The notes under the pieces: model-generated
The model's database searches: none
What the model saw: the letters and a program-made list of their open reading frames with translations, nothing else
Told to the model about the DNA's origin: nothing
NCBI RefSeq assembly: GCF_003971235.1
Contig: NZ_CP034661.1
Span: 3,472,001-3,536,000 of the forward strand
From: Chryseobacterium aureum
Lineage (GTDB): Bacteria; Bacteroidota; Bacteroidia; Flavobacteriales; Weeksellaceae
Length of the DNA stretch: 64,000 nt
Direction: 5' to 3'
Made by a program: the position numbers and the translations under genes
Part shown: in pieces, positions 52,924 to 62,376 of the stretch
Layout of the letters: every line of letters begins with the position of its first letter
Numbering within the stretch: the stretch's first letter is position 1

Positions 52924-55900
52924 TTATTTTATAATTTCAGGCATAAAGTGTATGCTTTCCTCATCTTCAGGATCAAGAGAAACGCTTTGAGTAGTCGCTT
53001 TTCCTTGTCCCCAGGCAAATGCCAGCGGAAGGATGAAAAGCGCAGCAAAAGTAGAGGCTACCAAACCTCCGATTACGGCTCTTCCCAATGGGGAAACCTG
53101 ATCTCCGGCCTCTCCTAATCCTAATGCCATAGGAATCATACCCACAACCATTGCCAGAGCGGTCATTACAATGGGCCTTAACCTCAGCGCCGCGGCTTCT
53201 CTGGCAGAAAGTAAAGCATTTCCGTTATGTTTTCTCAGCTGTTCTGCATTGGTGATCAGCAGTACGGCATTGGAAATAGAAACTCCCACAGACATGATGA
53301 TTCCCATATAAGATTGAAGATTGAGTGTTGATCCACTGATTATTAATAACGCTAAAGAGCCCACTAAAACGGCTGGTGCTGTTACCAATACAACTCCTGA
53401 AACTTTAAAAGACTGGAAGTTAGCGGCAAGCATCAGGAATATCACAACGATAGCAATGATCAAACTATATTGTAAGCTGCTTAATGTTTCGTTTAAGGTC
53501 TGGCTTAAACCTATCAGCTGAACATTAAGACCTCTCGGAAGTTCTCCGATATGATCAATTACCTTTTGAACATCTCTTGAAGCAGTTCCCAAATCGGTAT
53601 GATTAAGATTGGCTGTAACAGTAAGGGTCGGCATTGCTCCGAGGTTGTCGGTTTCTCCATAGGTGAAGCTGTTTTTAATGGTAGCCACATCACCCAGATT
53701 CGGTCTATTGGAGTTTTTCTGCAGCGGAATTCCTGCAATTTCCTCTTTGCTGTTCATTTTATTTTCAGGAATCTGAACCTGTACGTTGTAGCTGTAGCCC
53801 GCTTTTTCATCGGTCCAGATATTTTTTTCCGTAAATCTTGATGATGAGGTGGAAGCTACCAAAGACCGTGAAACGTCAGACATATCAATACCCAGCTGGG
53901 CTGCGCGAACCCGGTCTACATTGATGTCAAGTGCAGGATATTTTATAGACTGACCTATCTGAACATCTCTTAAATACGGTATTTTTTTTAGTTCAGCTTC
54001 TATTTTTTTAGCATACGCTTCGTTTACACTTTTATCTCTTCCGGCCAATCTTACTTCAATGGGAGTAGGCGATCCCTGGCTCAGAATTTTTTCGGTTAAT
54101 TCGATAGGTTCAAAAGATAATTTCATATCCGGATTAATGGTTTTTGCTTTCTCCCGGATTTTGTCTTTCAGATCATCCATGTTGGTATGGTAGTCTTCAT
54201 TTAACCCAACCTGTAAAACGGTTTCATGAGAGCCTGCCATCCATAGGTAAATAGGGCTTACTGAGAAAAGAGTAGGGTGGGTTCCCACATAGGCAGAGGT
54301 GATTGAAACATTGTCTTTACCAACAATTTCTTTGATGCCGTCTAATAATTTTAAGGTCTGAAGCTCATTTTTTTCTATCCTTGTTCCATCCGGAATTCTT
54401 GTTCTTACCTGAAACTGAGTTCCGTTCACCTGTGGTAAAACATCTCTTCCTATACTGTTTAAGAACAGGGCTACCATTGCCATCATCAATATAATATAAG
54501 CAGAAACCAGAATTTTTCTGTACGGCATAATTCTGTCTAAAAACTTCAGATAGCGGAACCTTATTCTCTCGAACATGCTTACTTTCCCGTCACGGTTGCT
54601 GTCTTCGGTTTGCAGCAGAACTTCTTTCTGGCTCCATGTATCACTTTCATCAGTTAATCCTGCTCTCTCAAGTTCTTCAGAATCTGTCAGAACATGTCCG
54701 TCTTTTGCTTTGTGGTGCTTCACTTTCATAATCCAGTTTGCCATGACAGGAACGAAAGTCTGTGCTAGGAAATAGGAAACAATCATACTAAAACCAATGG
54801 CCAGCGCAAGAGGCAGGAACAGTGATCCCGGAATTCCTCCCATCGTAAATGCCGGTGCAAAAACGGCAAGAATACAAAATAGGATGAGCAGTTTGGGAAA
54901 GGCAATTTCTTTACAGGCATCCCAGACGGCGAGAGATTTGGGTTTTCCCATGTCCAGATGCTGGTGGATATTTTCTATGGTAACGGTACTTTCATCCACG
55001 AGAATTCCAATAGCGAGGGCAAGTCCGCTTAGGGTCATAATATTAATAGTCTGACCGAATAGATTCAGAAATAAAACCGCCGAAATAATAGAAGTGGGAA
55101 TAGTGAGGATTACAATCAAAGCTCCCCTGATGTCACCGAGAAATAAAATTACCATCAGGCCCGTAAGTATGGCTCCGATAGTTCCTTCGCTCAATAAACT
55201 TTTAACAGAATTGATGACGTACGTCGATTGGTCAAATTCAAAGCTGACTTTCACATCATCCGGAAGGTTAGACTGAATCTGGGGCAGTTGTTTCTTTAAA
55301 TTCTGCACAACATCCCATGTGGAAGCATCGGCACTTTTGGCAATACTCAGATATACGGAACGGCGTCCGTTTACCAGAGCATAACCGGAGGTCATATCTG
55401 CTCCGTCAGTAACGGTGGCAACGTCCCTTAAATAAAGATTTTGAACACTGCCTTTGTATAAAGGAATATTCTCGAAATCCTTGACATTTTTAATCATCGT
55501 ATTGGTGGGAGTGATGTAATATTTGTCTCCGATTCTTACATTTCCGGAAGGGGCAGTCTGGTTGTTGAGACGAAGTGCTTCCACAAGCTGATCAGGAGTC
55601 ATATTGTGCTGCCGGAGCAAGTCTGGATTTGCATTGATAACCACTGTCCGGATATTTCCTCCAAAGGGAGGTGATGAGACAATTCCCGGAATGGAAGTAA
55701 ATGTGGAACGGACATACACGTTGGCAAGATCAAGCAGTTCATTATTTGACCTTTTATCACTGCTCAGTACAAGTTGCCCCACAGGAAGTGTGGATGCATC
55801 AAAACGAATAATGAAAGGAGGGTTGGATCCTGGCGGAAAAGCAGCCTGGATCCTGGTGGAAAATGAATTTAATTCTGCAGCAGCCTGTGCCATATCGGTA

Positions 55901-56193
55901 CCGGGATAGAAATTAATCTTCATTAACGTGAGACCCTGAATATTTTTGGTTTCAATACTTTTAATCCCGTTCACAAAAAGGAAAATATTGATGTATTGTT
56001 TGGCAAAAAATGCTTCCATCTGCTGTGGGGTATATCCGCTGAAAGGATGGGAAACATAAATTACCGGTAAATCCAGCTTGGGGAAAATATCGACTTTAAT
56101 GGAGTTCATAGACCGGATTCCGAAGAAAAACAGCCCGGCGACAATCACCAAAATCGTAATGGGTTTTCTTAGTGCAAATCTTATTAAGTTCAT
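52924..56193 (-). CDS. RND efflux pump, inner-membrane permease
   Basis: Encodes 1089 residues with 12 membrane helices and two large periplasmic loops. In helix 4 the proton-relay pair reads VDESTVTIENI, Asp-Glu (400-401) in place of Asp-Asp. In helix 10 the usual lysine position reads GVSISNAVLL, so Ser replaces Lys. The central cytoplasmic loop (about 490-560) is long, acidic, and holds an EF-hand-like loop, DSNRDGKVSMFE (531-542). It is a drug or metal efflux-type pump; the substrate is unknown. Confidence 0.93.
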   Translation of the reverse strand: MNLIRFALRKPITILVIVAGLFFFGIRSMNSIKVDIFPKLDLPVIYVSHPFSGYTPQQMEAFFAKQYINIFLFVNGIKSIETKNIQGLTLMKINFYPGTDMAQAAAELNSFSTRIQAAFPPGSNPPFIIRFDASTLPVGQLVLSSDKRSNNELLDLANVYVRSTFTSIPGIVSSPPFGGNIRTVVINANPDLLRQHNMTPDQLVEALRLNNQTAPSGNVRIGDKYYITPTNTMIKNVKDFENIPLYKGSVQNLYLRDVATVTDGADMTSGYALVNGRRSVYLSIAKSADASTWDVVQNLKKQLPQIQSNLPDDVKVSFEFDQSTYVINSVKSLLSEGTIGAILTGLMVILFLGDIRGALIVILTIPTSIISAVLFLNLFGQTINIMTLSGLALAIGILVDESTVTIENIHQHLDMGKPKSLAVWDACKEIAFPKLLILFCILAVFAPAFTMGGIPGSLFLPLALAIGFSMIVSYFLAQTFVPVMANWIMKVKHHKAKDGHVLTDSEELERAGLTDESDTWSQKEVLLQTEDSNRDGKVSMFERIRFRYLKFLDRIMPYRKILVSAYIILMMAMVALFLNSIGRDVLPQVNGTQFQVRTRIPDGTRIEKNELQTLKLLDGIKEIVGKDNVSITSAYVGTHPTLFSVSPIYLWMAGSHETVLQVGLNEDYHTNMDDLKDKIREKAKTINPDMKLSFEPIELTEKILSQGSPTPIEVRLAGRDKSVNEAYAKKIEAELKKIPYLRDVQIGQSIKYPALDINVDRVRAAQLGIDMSDVSRSLVASTSSSRFTEKNIWTDEKAGYSYNVQVQIPENKMNSKEEIAGIPLQKNSNRPNLGDVATIKNSFTYGETDNLGAMPTLTVTANLNHTDLGTASRDVQKVIDHIGELPRGLNVQLIGLSQTLNETLSSLQYSLIIAIVVIFLMLAANFQSFKVSGVVLVTAPAVLVGSLALLIISGSTLNLQSYMGIIMSVGVSISNAVLLITNAEQLRKHNGNALLSAREAAALRLRPIVMTALAMVVGMIPMALGLGEAGDQVSPLGRAVIGGLVASTFAALFILPLAFAWGQGKATTQSVSLDPEDEESIHFMPEIIK
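54568..54603 (-). other. EF-hand-like loop encoded inside the RND pump gene
   Basis: Codons for residues 531-542 give DSNRDGKVSMFE. Positions 1, 3, 5, 6, 8 and 12 are D, N, D, G, V and E, a full EF-hand loop pattern. It lies in the cytoplasmic loop between the two halves of the pump. Confidence 0.7.
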
Positions 56194-56226
56194 TGAGATA
56201 CTATTGATTTATAATTGATATTCATC

Positions 56227-57618
56227 TTACAGTTCATTTTCAAATACTGAAAAATCGCCCATGGCGGCAGCTTTTAACAGTAAGGCGTTCCATACATTGC
56301 TTACGGCAATATCTCTGTCGGTCTCAGCTCTCACCAGGGCATAGATAGCTTGTGATAAATCCACAAGATCTGTTAAGCCGTTTTTGTATAAAACAGACCT
56401 TTGGATATAAGCATCAGTGGCAGATTTGAGCTGAACGGGAACCTGGTCATAAATGAGAACTGCATTTTTCCACTTATTATCAGATAAGTCCAGCTGGGCT
56501 TTTAATTGCTGTTCTGCAAGGTCATATTCATGTTTTAAACCCTGGCTTACATAGTCCTGAGCGCTTATTTCCTTTGACAGTCTGTAGGTTTGTGTCAGAT
56601 TCCATGAAACACCGATCCCGAGAAGGTAATTGCTTCTGGTAGGATGAATTCCATCCCAGTAAGAGGAAGAAAAATCATTTTGATTCTGCGCATAGTTGTT
56701 TCCAAACCCGGAACCTCTCGTCTGAATGATCCCTACCATTGAAAATGATGGGTAATACTGGGTTTTAAGGAATTGTTTTTCCTGTTCGCTGACATCTATT
56801 CTGCTTTTATACAATGCCAATAAAGGATGGCTTTCCAAAGAAGAGTTCTTTTCAGAAGGGAAATCTGCCGGAATTCTTTTCAGTAAAGTACTGTCAAGCA
56901 CAAATTCCTGAGGGGGAATTCCCAATAACTGGGCAAGTTTATTTTCCTGTTCCTGTTCGTTGTCTTTTGCTTTGGTGTAGGTGATCATTGCGTTGGCGTA
57001 ATCTGCTTTAGCAAGAGAGAGGTCCACACCGGGAACGATTCCGTTTTTTTCTTTCACCTCAACAATTCTTCTGATGGTATCGGTTCTTCCCAGATTCCGG
57101 GCATACGAAAGTTTTAGTTTCTGAGCCGCTAAAACATTCAGATAAGCGGCCGTCACTTTTATTTTGTGCTGGAAAATTTCATCCGATAAATCTTGAGTAT
57201 CTCTCTGGTTTTTAGATTCTGCAACTTTCACCCTTTGCCTGGCTTTTCCAAAGGAGAAAAACTCCCAGTTGACATTGGCCAGATACAGGGCTCCGAAAGA
57301 AGCGTTCCAGTTTTGATCGGGAAGAGGAAGTCCGGATGAAGCTACTCCATATCCTCCGAATCCGTACAAAGGGCCGTTTTGTCCGTTGACGGTTCCGTAA
57401 TCCTGCTGGATACTCATGTTAAGATTGGGCAGGTATTGCCGTTTTACCAATTCTATTGATTCCTTCGATGACTGCCGATAAGATTCTTTGGCTTTGATGG
57501 ATCCGTAATTCTGAACAGCTGTTTCCAGCGCAGACTGAAGGGTAAGAACCTGCTGTGCGTTGGCTGTGTTCGTAAAAAAGACGGATAATAATGCGAGAAT
57601 AAAAACTCTTGAAAGCAT
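56227..57618 (-). CDS. TolC-family outer-membrane channel
   Basis: Encodes 463 residues with a signal peptide (MLSRVFILALLSVFFTNTANAQ). Two repeats of long amphipathic helices are visible (SKNQRDTQDLSDEIFQHKIKV and ATDAYIQRSVLYKNGLTDLVD), as in the outer-membrane factor family. It forms the exit duct of the pump. It is the first gene of the RND operon, 81 bp downstream of the sensor kinase, and has its own promoter-like sequence in that gap. Confidence 0.93.
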   Translation of the reverse strand: MLSRVFILALLSVFFTNTANAQQVLTLQSALETAVQNYGSIKAKESYRQSSKESIELVKRQYLPNLNMSIQQDYGTVNGQNGPLYGFGGYGVASSGLPLPDQNWNASFGALYLANVNWEFFSFGKARQRVKVAESKNQRDTQDLSDEIFQHKIKVTAAYLNVLAAQKLKLSYARNLGRTDTIRRIVEVKEKNGIVPGVDLSLAKADYANAMITYTKAKDNEQEQENKLAQLLGIPPQEFVLDSTLLKRIPADFPSEKNSSLESHPLLALYKSRIDVSEQEKQFLKTQYYPSFSMVGIIQTRGSGFGNNYAQNQNDFSSSYWDGIHPTRSNYLLGIGVSWNLTQTYRLSKEISAQDYVSQGLKHEYDLAEQQLKAQLDLSDNKWKNAVLIYDQVPVQLKSATDAYIQRSVLYKNGLTDLVDLSQAIYALVRAETDRDIAVSNVWNALLLKAAAMGDFSVFENEL

Positions 57619-57639
57619 CTAACGTATTTTTCTTTTTTT

Positions 57640-57676
57640 CAAAGTAAAAAATACATTTTGAAGCAAATTTGAAGTT
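57640..57676 (-). promoter_or_regulatory. Promoter/operator of the RND operon
   Basis: On the minus strand AACTTCAAATTTG (57664-57676) lies 16 bp before a near-consensus -7 box TTACTTTG (57640-57647). CTTCAAA recurs 11 bp downstream (57657-57663). The same 13-mer with the same 16-bp spacing is found before the response regulator gene. Confidence 0.55.
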
Positions 57677-57699
57677 GGGAAAATACTATAAAACGACAA

Positions 57700-59052
57700 T
57701 TATTTAGCAAAATTCACCATCTGTTCTACGGGTTCAAATATCATGGTGTTTTCTGTTAATATCCTTTCTGAGATGGAAGATTCATGCATGTTGGTATGAT
57801 CAAAATAGACAGTAATGCTGTGCCAGCCATCTTTGAAGTCATAATGAACAGAAAAATCATTGACTTCACAAATCTGTTTTACAATAGACAGCCCGAGCCC
57901 GATGCTTTCCTGAGACTGATTGCTTTTCTTGAACCGTTTAAATAAATCCTGGGTCGGAACATGAGGAGGAAGTCCCGTATTATTAATTTGAAAATAATGA
58001 TGTGTTAAATTGATTTCAATTTTTCCTCCCTCGAGATTATGGCGAATTGCATTAGACAGAAGATTACTCAGAAGGATTTCTGCTAATGTGGGATGTATTT
58101 TAACGAAAACACTTTTTTCACAATTCCTGTTCAGTGTAATCTTTTTTAAAGCAAGGTGATCGGCATACATGCATAATGCTTCTTTTTCCACGCGGCAGAA
58201 TTTCAGTTCTTCGTTGGTTGGAAATTCGTTGTTATTCAGTTTCGTGAGGAGAATGAGTGAGCGGTTTATCCTGCTTAATTTATCAATAGAATTTTGAATG
58301 TCAGTTAATAAAATGGCCTGGTTCTCATTAATCTCTGTTTCTGCAAGCAGTTCTATTTTACTTTGGATAATGGCCAGGGGAGTCTGAACTTCATGGGAGG
58401 CGTTTTCTGAAAATTCTTTTACAGAAGCATAGTCTTCCAATGCTTTATCCGTCATTGTTTTCAGGAATTCGTTAAGCTTTTTAAATTCCCTGGTGCTTGT
58501 TTCCTGAAGCTGCAGCCGGTCCTTTTTCTGAATGCTGAACTGCTGAAGCTCATGAATGGCGTGATGAAAAGGTTTCAAAATGAATTTAGATAAAATTCTT
58601 GCCGTAATAAAAACGATGAGTATAATCAATAATAATTTCCAGATAAGCGCCACAAGCATCCCGCTCATGATCTGCTGCGTGGCGGAAACATAGCCGTATG
58701 AAGAAATCTTATAAATTTTGTCATCAACTTTTGTGTAAGAATTGACCTGAATTTTACATTCATTATTGGAAACCCCTTTGTTTTCCAGGCAGGTATGAAT
58801 AACTTCCGGTTCGGATGGAATATTCTTTTCAGTCAGTACATTGATAGAAATCGGGAGCCCCTGTGATGTTTTTGCCGGATCTTCTCCTTTTTTTATTTGA
58901 TTGATAACATAAATGTTAACATGCTTAAGCCTCTCTATCTCAACATTGTCCAGGCGTTTTTTTATGCAGGTATAGGAAATATACATGCTTACCGGAGTAA
59001 CCAGTAATATAATGGCAATAAACCAGACTGATATTTTATTCAATAAATTCAT
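57700..59052 (-). CDS. Two-component sensor histidine kinase
   Basis: Encodes 450 residues. Two membrane helices (about residues 9-27 and 132-155) bracket a periplasmic sensor loop of about 100 residues containing cysteines (ENKGVSNNECK, HTCLENKG). The dimerisation/phosphoacceptor box is NASHEVQTPLAII with His near residue 222. The ATP-binding domain has a divergent N-box (LLSNLLSNAIRHNLEGG) and GLGLSIVKQ. Its start overlaps the regulator's stop by 4 bp. It probably senses envelope stress or a pump substrate; the signal is unknown. Confidence 0.93.
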   Translation of the reverse strand: MNLLNKISVWFIAIILLVTPVSMYISYTCIKKRLDNVEIERLKHVNIYVINQIKKGEDPAKTSQGLPISINVLTEKNIPSEPEVIHTCLENKGVSNNECKIQVNSYTKVDDKIYKISSYGYVSATQQIMSGMLVALIWKLLLIILIVFITARILSKFILKPFHHAIHELQQFSIQKKDRLQLQETSTREFKKLNEFLKTMTDKALEDYASVKEFSENASHEVQTPLAIIQSKIELLAETEINENQAILLTDIQNSIDKLSRINRSLILLTKLNNNEFPTNEELKFCRVEKEALCMYADHLALKKITLNRNCEKSVFVKIHPTLAEILLSNLLSNAIRHNLEGGKIEINLTHHYFQINNTGLPPHVPTQDLFKRFKKSNQSQESIGLGLSIVKQICEVNDFSVHYDFKDGWHSITVYFDHTNMHESSISERILTENTMIFEPVEQMVNFAK

Positions 59053-59741
59053 GCGCCACTATATTTCAGAGCATTAAACTTGTAGCCCAATCCGTAGATG
59101 GTTTCTATATAATCGTTGCCGCGTGCAGCCCCGATCTTTTTTCTCAGGTTTTTAACGTGCTGATACACAAAGTCAAAATTAGCTAAATTATCAGTGTAAT
59201 CTCCCCAAAGATGGTTGGCGATAGACTGTTTAGACAGCACACGGTTTTTGTTCACCAGAAAATATAGCAGCAGTTCAAATTCTTTTTGGGTGACCTCCAG
59301 CCTTGTTGTGTGAATCACTACTTCGTAAGTGTCCGTATTTAAAGCAATTTCATTGAATTTTACTTCACTGTAGCCATCCATTTTCTTTCTGCGGTATACG
59401 GCTCTTAACCTGGCATGCAATTCCGGAAGATGAAACGGTTTTGTAATATAATCGTCAGCTCCTTTTTCCAATCCGTTAATTTTGTCATCCAACGCATTTT
59501 TGGCAGAAATAATTAGAATACCGCTGCTGATTTTTTCAGTTTTTATATAATTTAAAATGTTTAATCCGTTTCCGTCAGGCAGCATAATATCCAGTAAAAT
59601 ACAGTCATAAGAATGGAAGCTGAGTCTTTCCATAGCCTCATGGTAATGGTAAGCACATTCGCAGATATAGTTCTCGCCTTCAAGGTAATATTTCATACTT
59701 TGGGCCAGTTCATGGTTGTCTTCTATGATCAGGATTTTCAT
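59049..59741 (-). CDS. OmpR/PhoB-family response regulator
   Basis: Encodes 230 residues. The receiver domain has the acidic pair in IIEDNHELA, the phosphorylated Asp in DCILLDIMLPDGNG (near residue 52) and the Lys in ADDYITKPFHLPEL. The C-terminal winged-helix domain ends with KNLRKKIGAARGNDYIETIYGLGYKF. It is paired with the sensor kinase and likely controls its own operon and the RND operon through a shared operator. Confidence 0.94.
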   Translation of the reverse strand: MKILIIEDNHELAQSMKYYLEGENYICECAYHYHEAMERLSFHSYDCILLDIMLPDGNGLNILNYIKTEKISSGILIISAKNALDDKINGLEKGADDYITKPFHLPELHARLRAVYRRKKMDGYSEVKFNEIALNTDTYEVVIHTTRLEVTQKEFELLLYFLVNKNRVLSKQSIANHLWGDYTDNLANFDFVYQHVKNLRKKIGAARGNDYIETIYGLGYKFNALKYSGA

Positions 59742-59749
59742 AACGGAAA

Positions 59750-59786
59750 CAAAGGTATCGCTAAATTCTGTATCAAATTTGAAGTT
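59750..59786 (-). promoter_or_regulatory. Promoter/operator of the two-component operon
   Basis: AACTTCAAATTTG (59774-59786) lies 16 bp before TACCTTTG (59750-59757) on the minus strand; the ATG is 8 bp downstream. It is identical in 13-mer and spacing to the RND operon promoter. Confidence 0.6.
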
Positions 59787-59822
59787 GTAGAAGTCTTTGT
59801 CTATGAGTATTTTAAGCTAAAT

Positions 59823-59850
59823 AAAAAATTCCCCGATTTACGGGGAATTT
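59823..59850 (-). terminator. Terminator of the glutamine synthetase gene
   Basis: AAATTCCCCG (59826-59835) pairs with CGGGGAATTT (59841-59850); a T-run follows on the minus strand. Confidence 0.9.
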
Positions 59851-59876
59851 AAACTAATATGGAACTTTACAGGACG

Positions 59877-62072
59877 TTATTTTGTAAACAACATTTCTCT
59901 GTATTTTGTCATCGGCCAAAGCTCATCGTCTACCATCATTTCCAGTGCATCAGAAGCTTCTCTGATAGGATCGAATAATGGTTTTACCTGGTTACAATAG
60001 CTTTCTGCCTGTTTTTGGCTGTCTGTAATACCTTTTGCGGCTTCTCTTGCTTTAAGAAGATCTTCAACTCCCAGTTTAATTTTAGAAACATTTTCAGAAA
60101 TGCTTGTAATTAAACTCATCTGTTCTTTTGCCAGAGACTTGAATTCTTTATCACCAAAGATTTCTTTAAGACCTTTTACATTTTCAATTAATCTGTTCTG
60201 ATAATTTAATGCAGAAGGAATGATGTGGTTTCTTGCGATATCACCCAGTACTCTTGCTTCAATATCAATAACGGTAGAGTATTTCTCTAATTTAATTTCG
60301 TTTCTTGCTTCAACTTCTCTGTGGTTGAAAATTCCCATTTCTTCATATAGATCTAAGAATTTCTTATCCATTTCCTGCTTTAACGCTTCAGGAGTTGTTT
60401 TAAGATTGTTTAATCCTCTTTTCTCAGCTTCTTTTGCCCAGTCATCAGAATATCCGTCTCCTTCAAACATGATGTTTTTACATTGCTTGATATATTCTCT
60501 CAATACATTGAAGATGGCTTCGTCTTTCTTAAGACCAGTTTCAATTAAAGCATCTACTTCTTTCTTGAAATCATTAAGCTGCTTTGCCGCAATCGTATTC
60601 ATTACCGTCATAGACTCTGCACAGTTTGCAGAAGAGCCTACCGCTCTGATCTCAAATTTATTTCCTGTAAATGCAAAAGGAGAAGTTCTGTTTCTGTCTG
60701 TATTATCTAACAGGATTTCAGGAATTTTTCCAACTACATTTAATTTTAATTCTGTTTTCTCTTCCGGAGATAATTTTCCGTTGGTTACTTTTTCAAGTTC
60801 TTCCAATACACTGAAAAGCTGAGTTCCGATGAATACGGAAATAATTGCCGGCGGAGCTTCGTTGGCACCAAGTCTGTGGTCGTTGCTTGCAGAAGCAATG
60901 CTTGCTCTTAAAAGGTCTGCATACTCATGAACCGCCTTAATGGTGTTCACAAAGAATGTTAAGAACTGTAAGTTTTTCTTTGGATTTTTTCCCGGGCTTA
61001 AAAGGTTTTCACCTGTATCTGTTGCTAAAGACCAGTTGTTGTGTTTTCCGCTTCCGTTTACTCCTGCGAATGGTTTTTCGTGGAAAAGAATGTGGAAGTG
61101 GTGCTTGTGAGCTACTCTTGCCATGATGTCCATCAGTAAAGAGTTGTGGTCTACCGCAACGTTTACTTCTTCAAACATTGGAGCAAGCTCAAACTGGTTC
61201 GGTGCAACCTCATTATGTCTTGTTGTTGCAGGGATACCCAATTTCATACATTCAATTTCCAGCTCCTTCATGAAGTTCATTACTCTTGTAGGAATAGAAC
61301 CGAAATAGTGGTCATCCAGCTGCTGTCCTTTTGCAGGAGAATGTCCTAATAATGTCTTACCTGTTAATACAAGGTCCGGACGGGATTGGTATAATGCCGA
61401 ATCAACAAGGAAATATTCCTGCTCCCAACCCAAAGTAGGCGTTACTTTCGTTACGTTTTTGTCAAAATACTGCATTACATTCGTTGCCGCTTCATCTACA
61501 GCGTTCAAAGCTCTTAAAAGTGGTGCTTTGTAATCTAATGTTTCTCCTGTATAAGAGATGAAGATCGAAGGAATACAAAGTGTAGTTCCCATAATGAATG
61601 CCGGAGATGTAGGATCCCAGGCTGTATAACCTCTTGCTTCAAAAGTATTTCTGATACCACCGTTCGGGAAAGAAGAGGCGTCAGGCTCCTGCTGGATCAG
61701 CATGTTTCCGCTGAATCTTTCGATCGCTCTTCCTCCTTCAATCGGAGTAAAGAAAGAATCGTGCTTTTCTGCAGTAGTACCTGTTAGTGGCTGAAACCAG
61801 TGTGTATAGTGTGTTACACCTTTGCTCATTGCCCAGTCTTTCATAGCTACTGCTACCTGATCTGCAATATGTCTCTGGATTTTAGTTCCTTTTTTAATGG
61901 CATCTATAATAGAACCGAATGCTTCTTTTGTTAAATATTCTCTCATTGTTTCTTCTGAGAAAACATTTTTACAGAACAGCTCTGATAATTTCGCAGGGAT
62001 CTCAACAGAGTTATCTTTTCTGAAATCCTTAAACGGAAGGGTTTCTAATGCTTTGAATCTTAAGGTTGACAT
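59877..62072 (-). CDS. glnN: Glutamine synthetase, type III
   Basis: Encodes 731 residues, the length of GSIII enzymes rather than the ~470 of GSI. It makes glutamine from glutamate, ammonium and ATP in the cytosol. Recognisable parts are the N-terminal TGTTAEKHDSFFTPIEGG, the ATP/glutamate region GVNGSGKHNNWSLATDTG, and ANEAPPAIISVFIG. It is a single-gene unit with a promoter box at 62096-62103. GSIII is the usual enzyme in Bacteroidota. Confidence 0.95.
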   Translation of the reverse strand: MSTLRFKALETLPFKDFRKDNSVEIPAKLSELFCKNVFSEETMREYLTKEAFGSIIDAIKKGTKIQRHIADQVAVAMKDWAMSKGVTHYTHWFQPLTGTTAEKHDSFFTPIEGGRAIERFSGNMLIQQEPDASSFPNGGIRNTFEARGYTAWDPTSPAFIMGTTLCIPSIFISYTGETLDYKAPLLRALNAVDEAATNVMQYFDKNVTKVTPTLGWEQEYFLVDSALYQSRPDLVLTGKTLLGHSPAKGQQLDDHYFGSIPTRVMNFMKELEIECMKLGIPATTRHNEVAPNQFELAPMFEEVNVAVDHNSLLMDIMARVAHKHHFHILFHEKPFAGVNGSGKHNNWSLATDTGENLLSPGKNPKKNLQFLTFFVNTIKAVHEYADLLRASIASASNDHRLGANEAPPAIISVFIGTQLFSVLEELEKVTNGKLSPEEKTELKLNVVGKIPEILLDNTDRNRTSPFAFTGNKFEIRAVGSSANCAESMTVMNTIAAKQLNDFKKEVDALIETGLKKDEAIFNVLREYIKQCKNIMFEGDGYSDDWAKEAEKRGLNNLKTTPEALKQEMDKKFLDLYEEMGIFNHREVEARNEIKLEKYSTVIDIEARVLGDIARNHIIPSALNYQNRLIENVKGLKEIFGDKEFKSLAKEQMSLITSISENVSKIKLGVEDLLKAREAAKGITDSQKQAESYCNQVKPLFDPIREASDALEMMVDDELWPMTKYREMLFTK

Positions 62073-62095
62073 AATTGGGTTGATTTTTTACACGG

Positions 62096-62103
62096 CAAAT
62101 TTA
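62096..62103 (-). promoter_or_regulatory. -7 box of glutamine synthetase III
   Basis: TAAATTTG on the minus strand, 23 bp before the ATG at 62072. Confidence 0.6.
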
Positions 62104-62353
62104 CAAAAAAAATGAATTGAAAGTATTTTAGCCCTGAAAAAAATAGGGGTGTTTTGAAAATTTATATAATTTAAACGGTTGTTTGGTGTTTTTTAGATGG
62201 GGTATTTTGTGATTTAATGTCTAAAATGTGAGATTCTGAGGTCGTTTTGAAGGGGAGAATGTAAAATAATAACTGGTTGTACCATTTACAATAATCCTTG
62301 GGGATTAAGCTACTTATTAAAAGACAGTTAAAATAAAGTGGGTAAAGATTTTG

Positions 62354-62361
62354 TATATTTG
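62354..62361 (+). promoter_or_regulatory. -7 box of the DUF6909-like gene
   Basis: TATATTTG, 15 bp before the ATG at 62377. Confidence 0.6.
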
Positions 62362-62376
62362 TGTGAAATTTATTTT

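Larger units (their letters stand above)
62073..62376. other. Divergent intergenic region glnN/DUF6909-like gene
   Basis: About 304 bp, AT-rich. The glnN -7 box is at 62096-62103 and the downstream gene's box at 62354-62361. Nothing else is recognised between them; no known nitrogen-control motif was identified. Confidence 0.5.
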
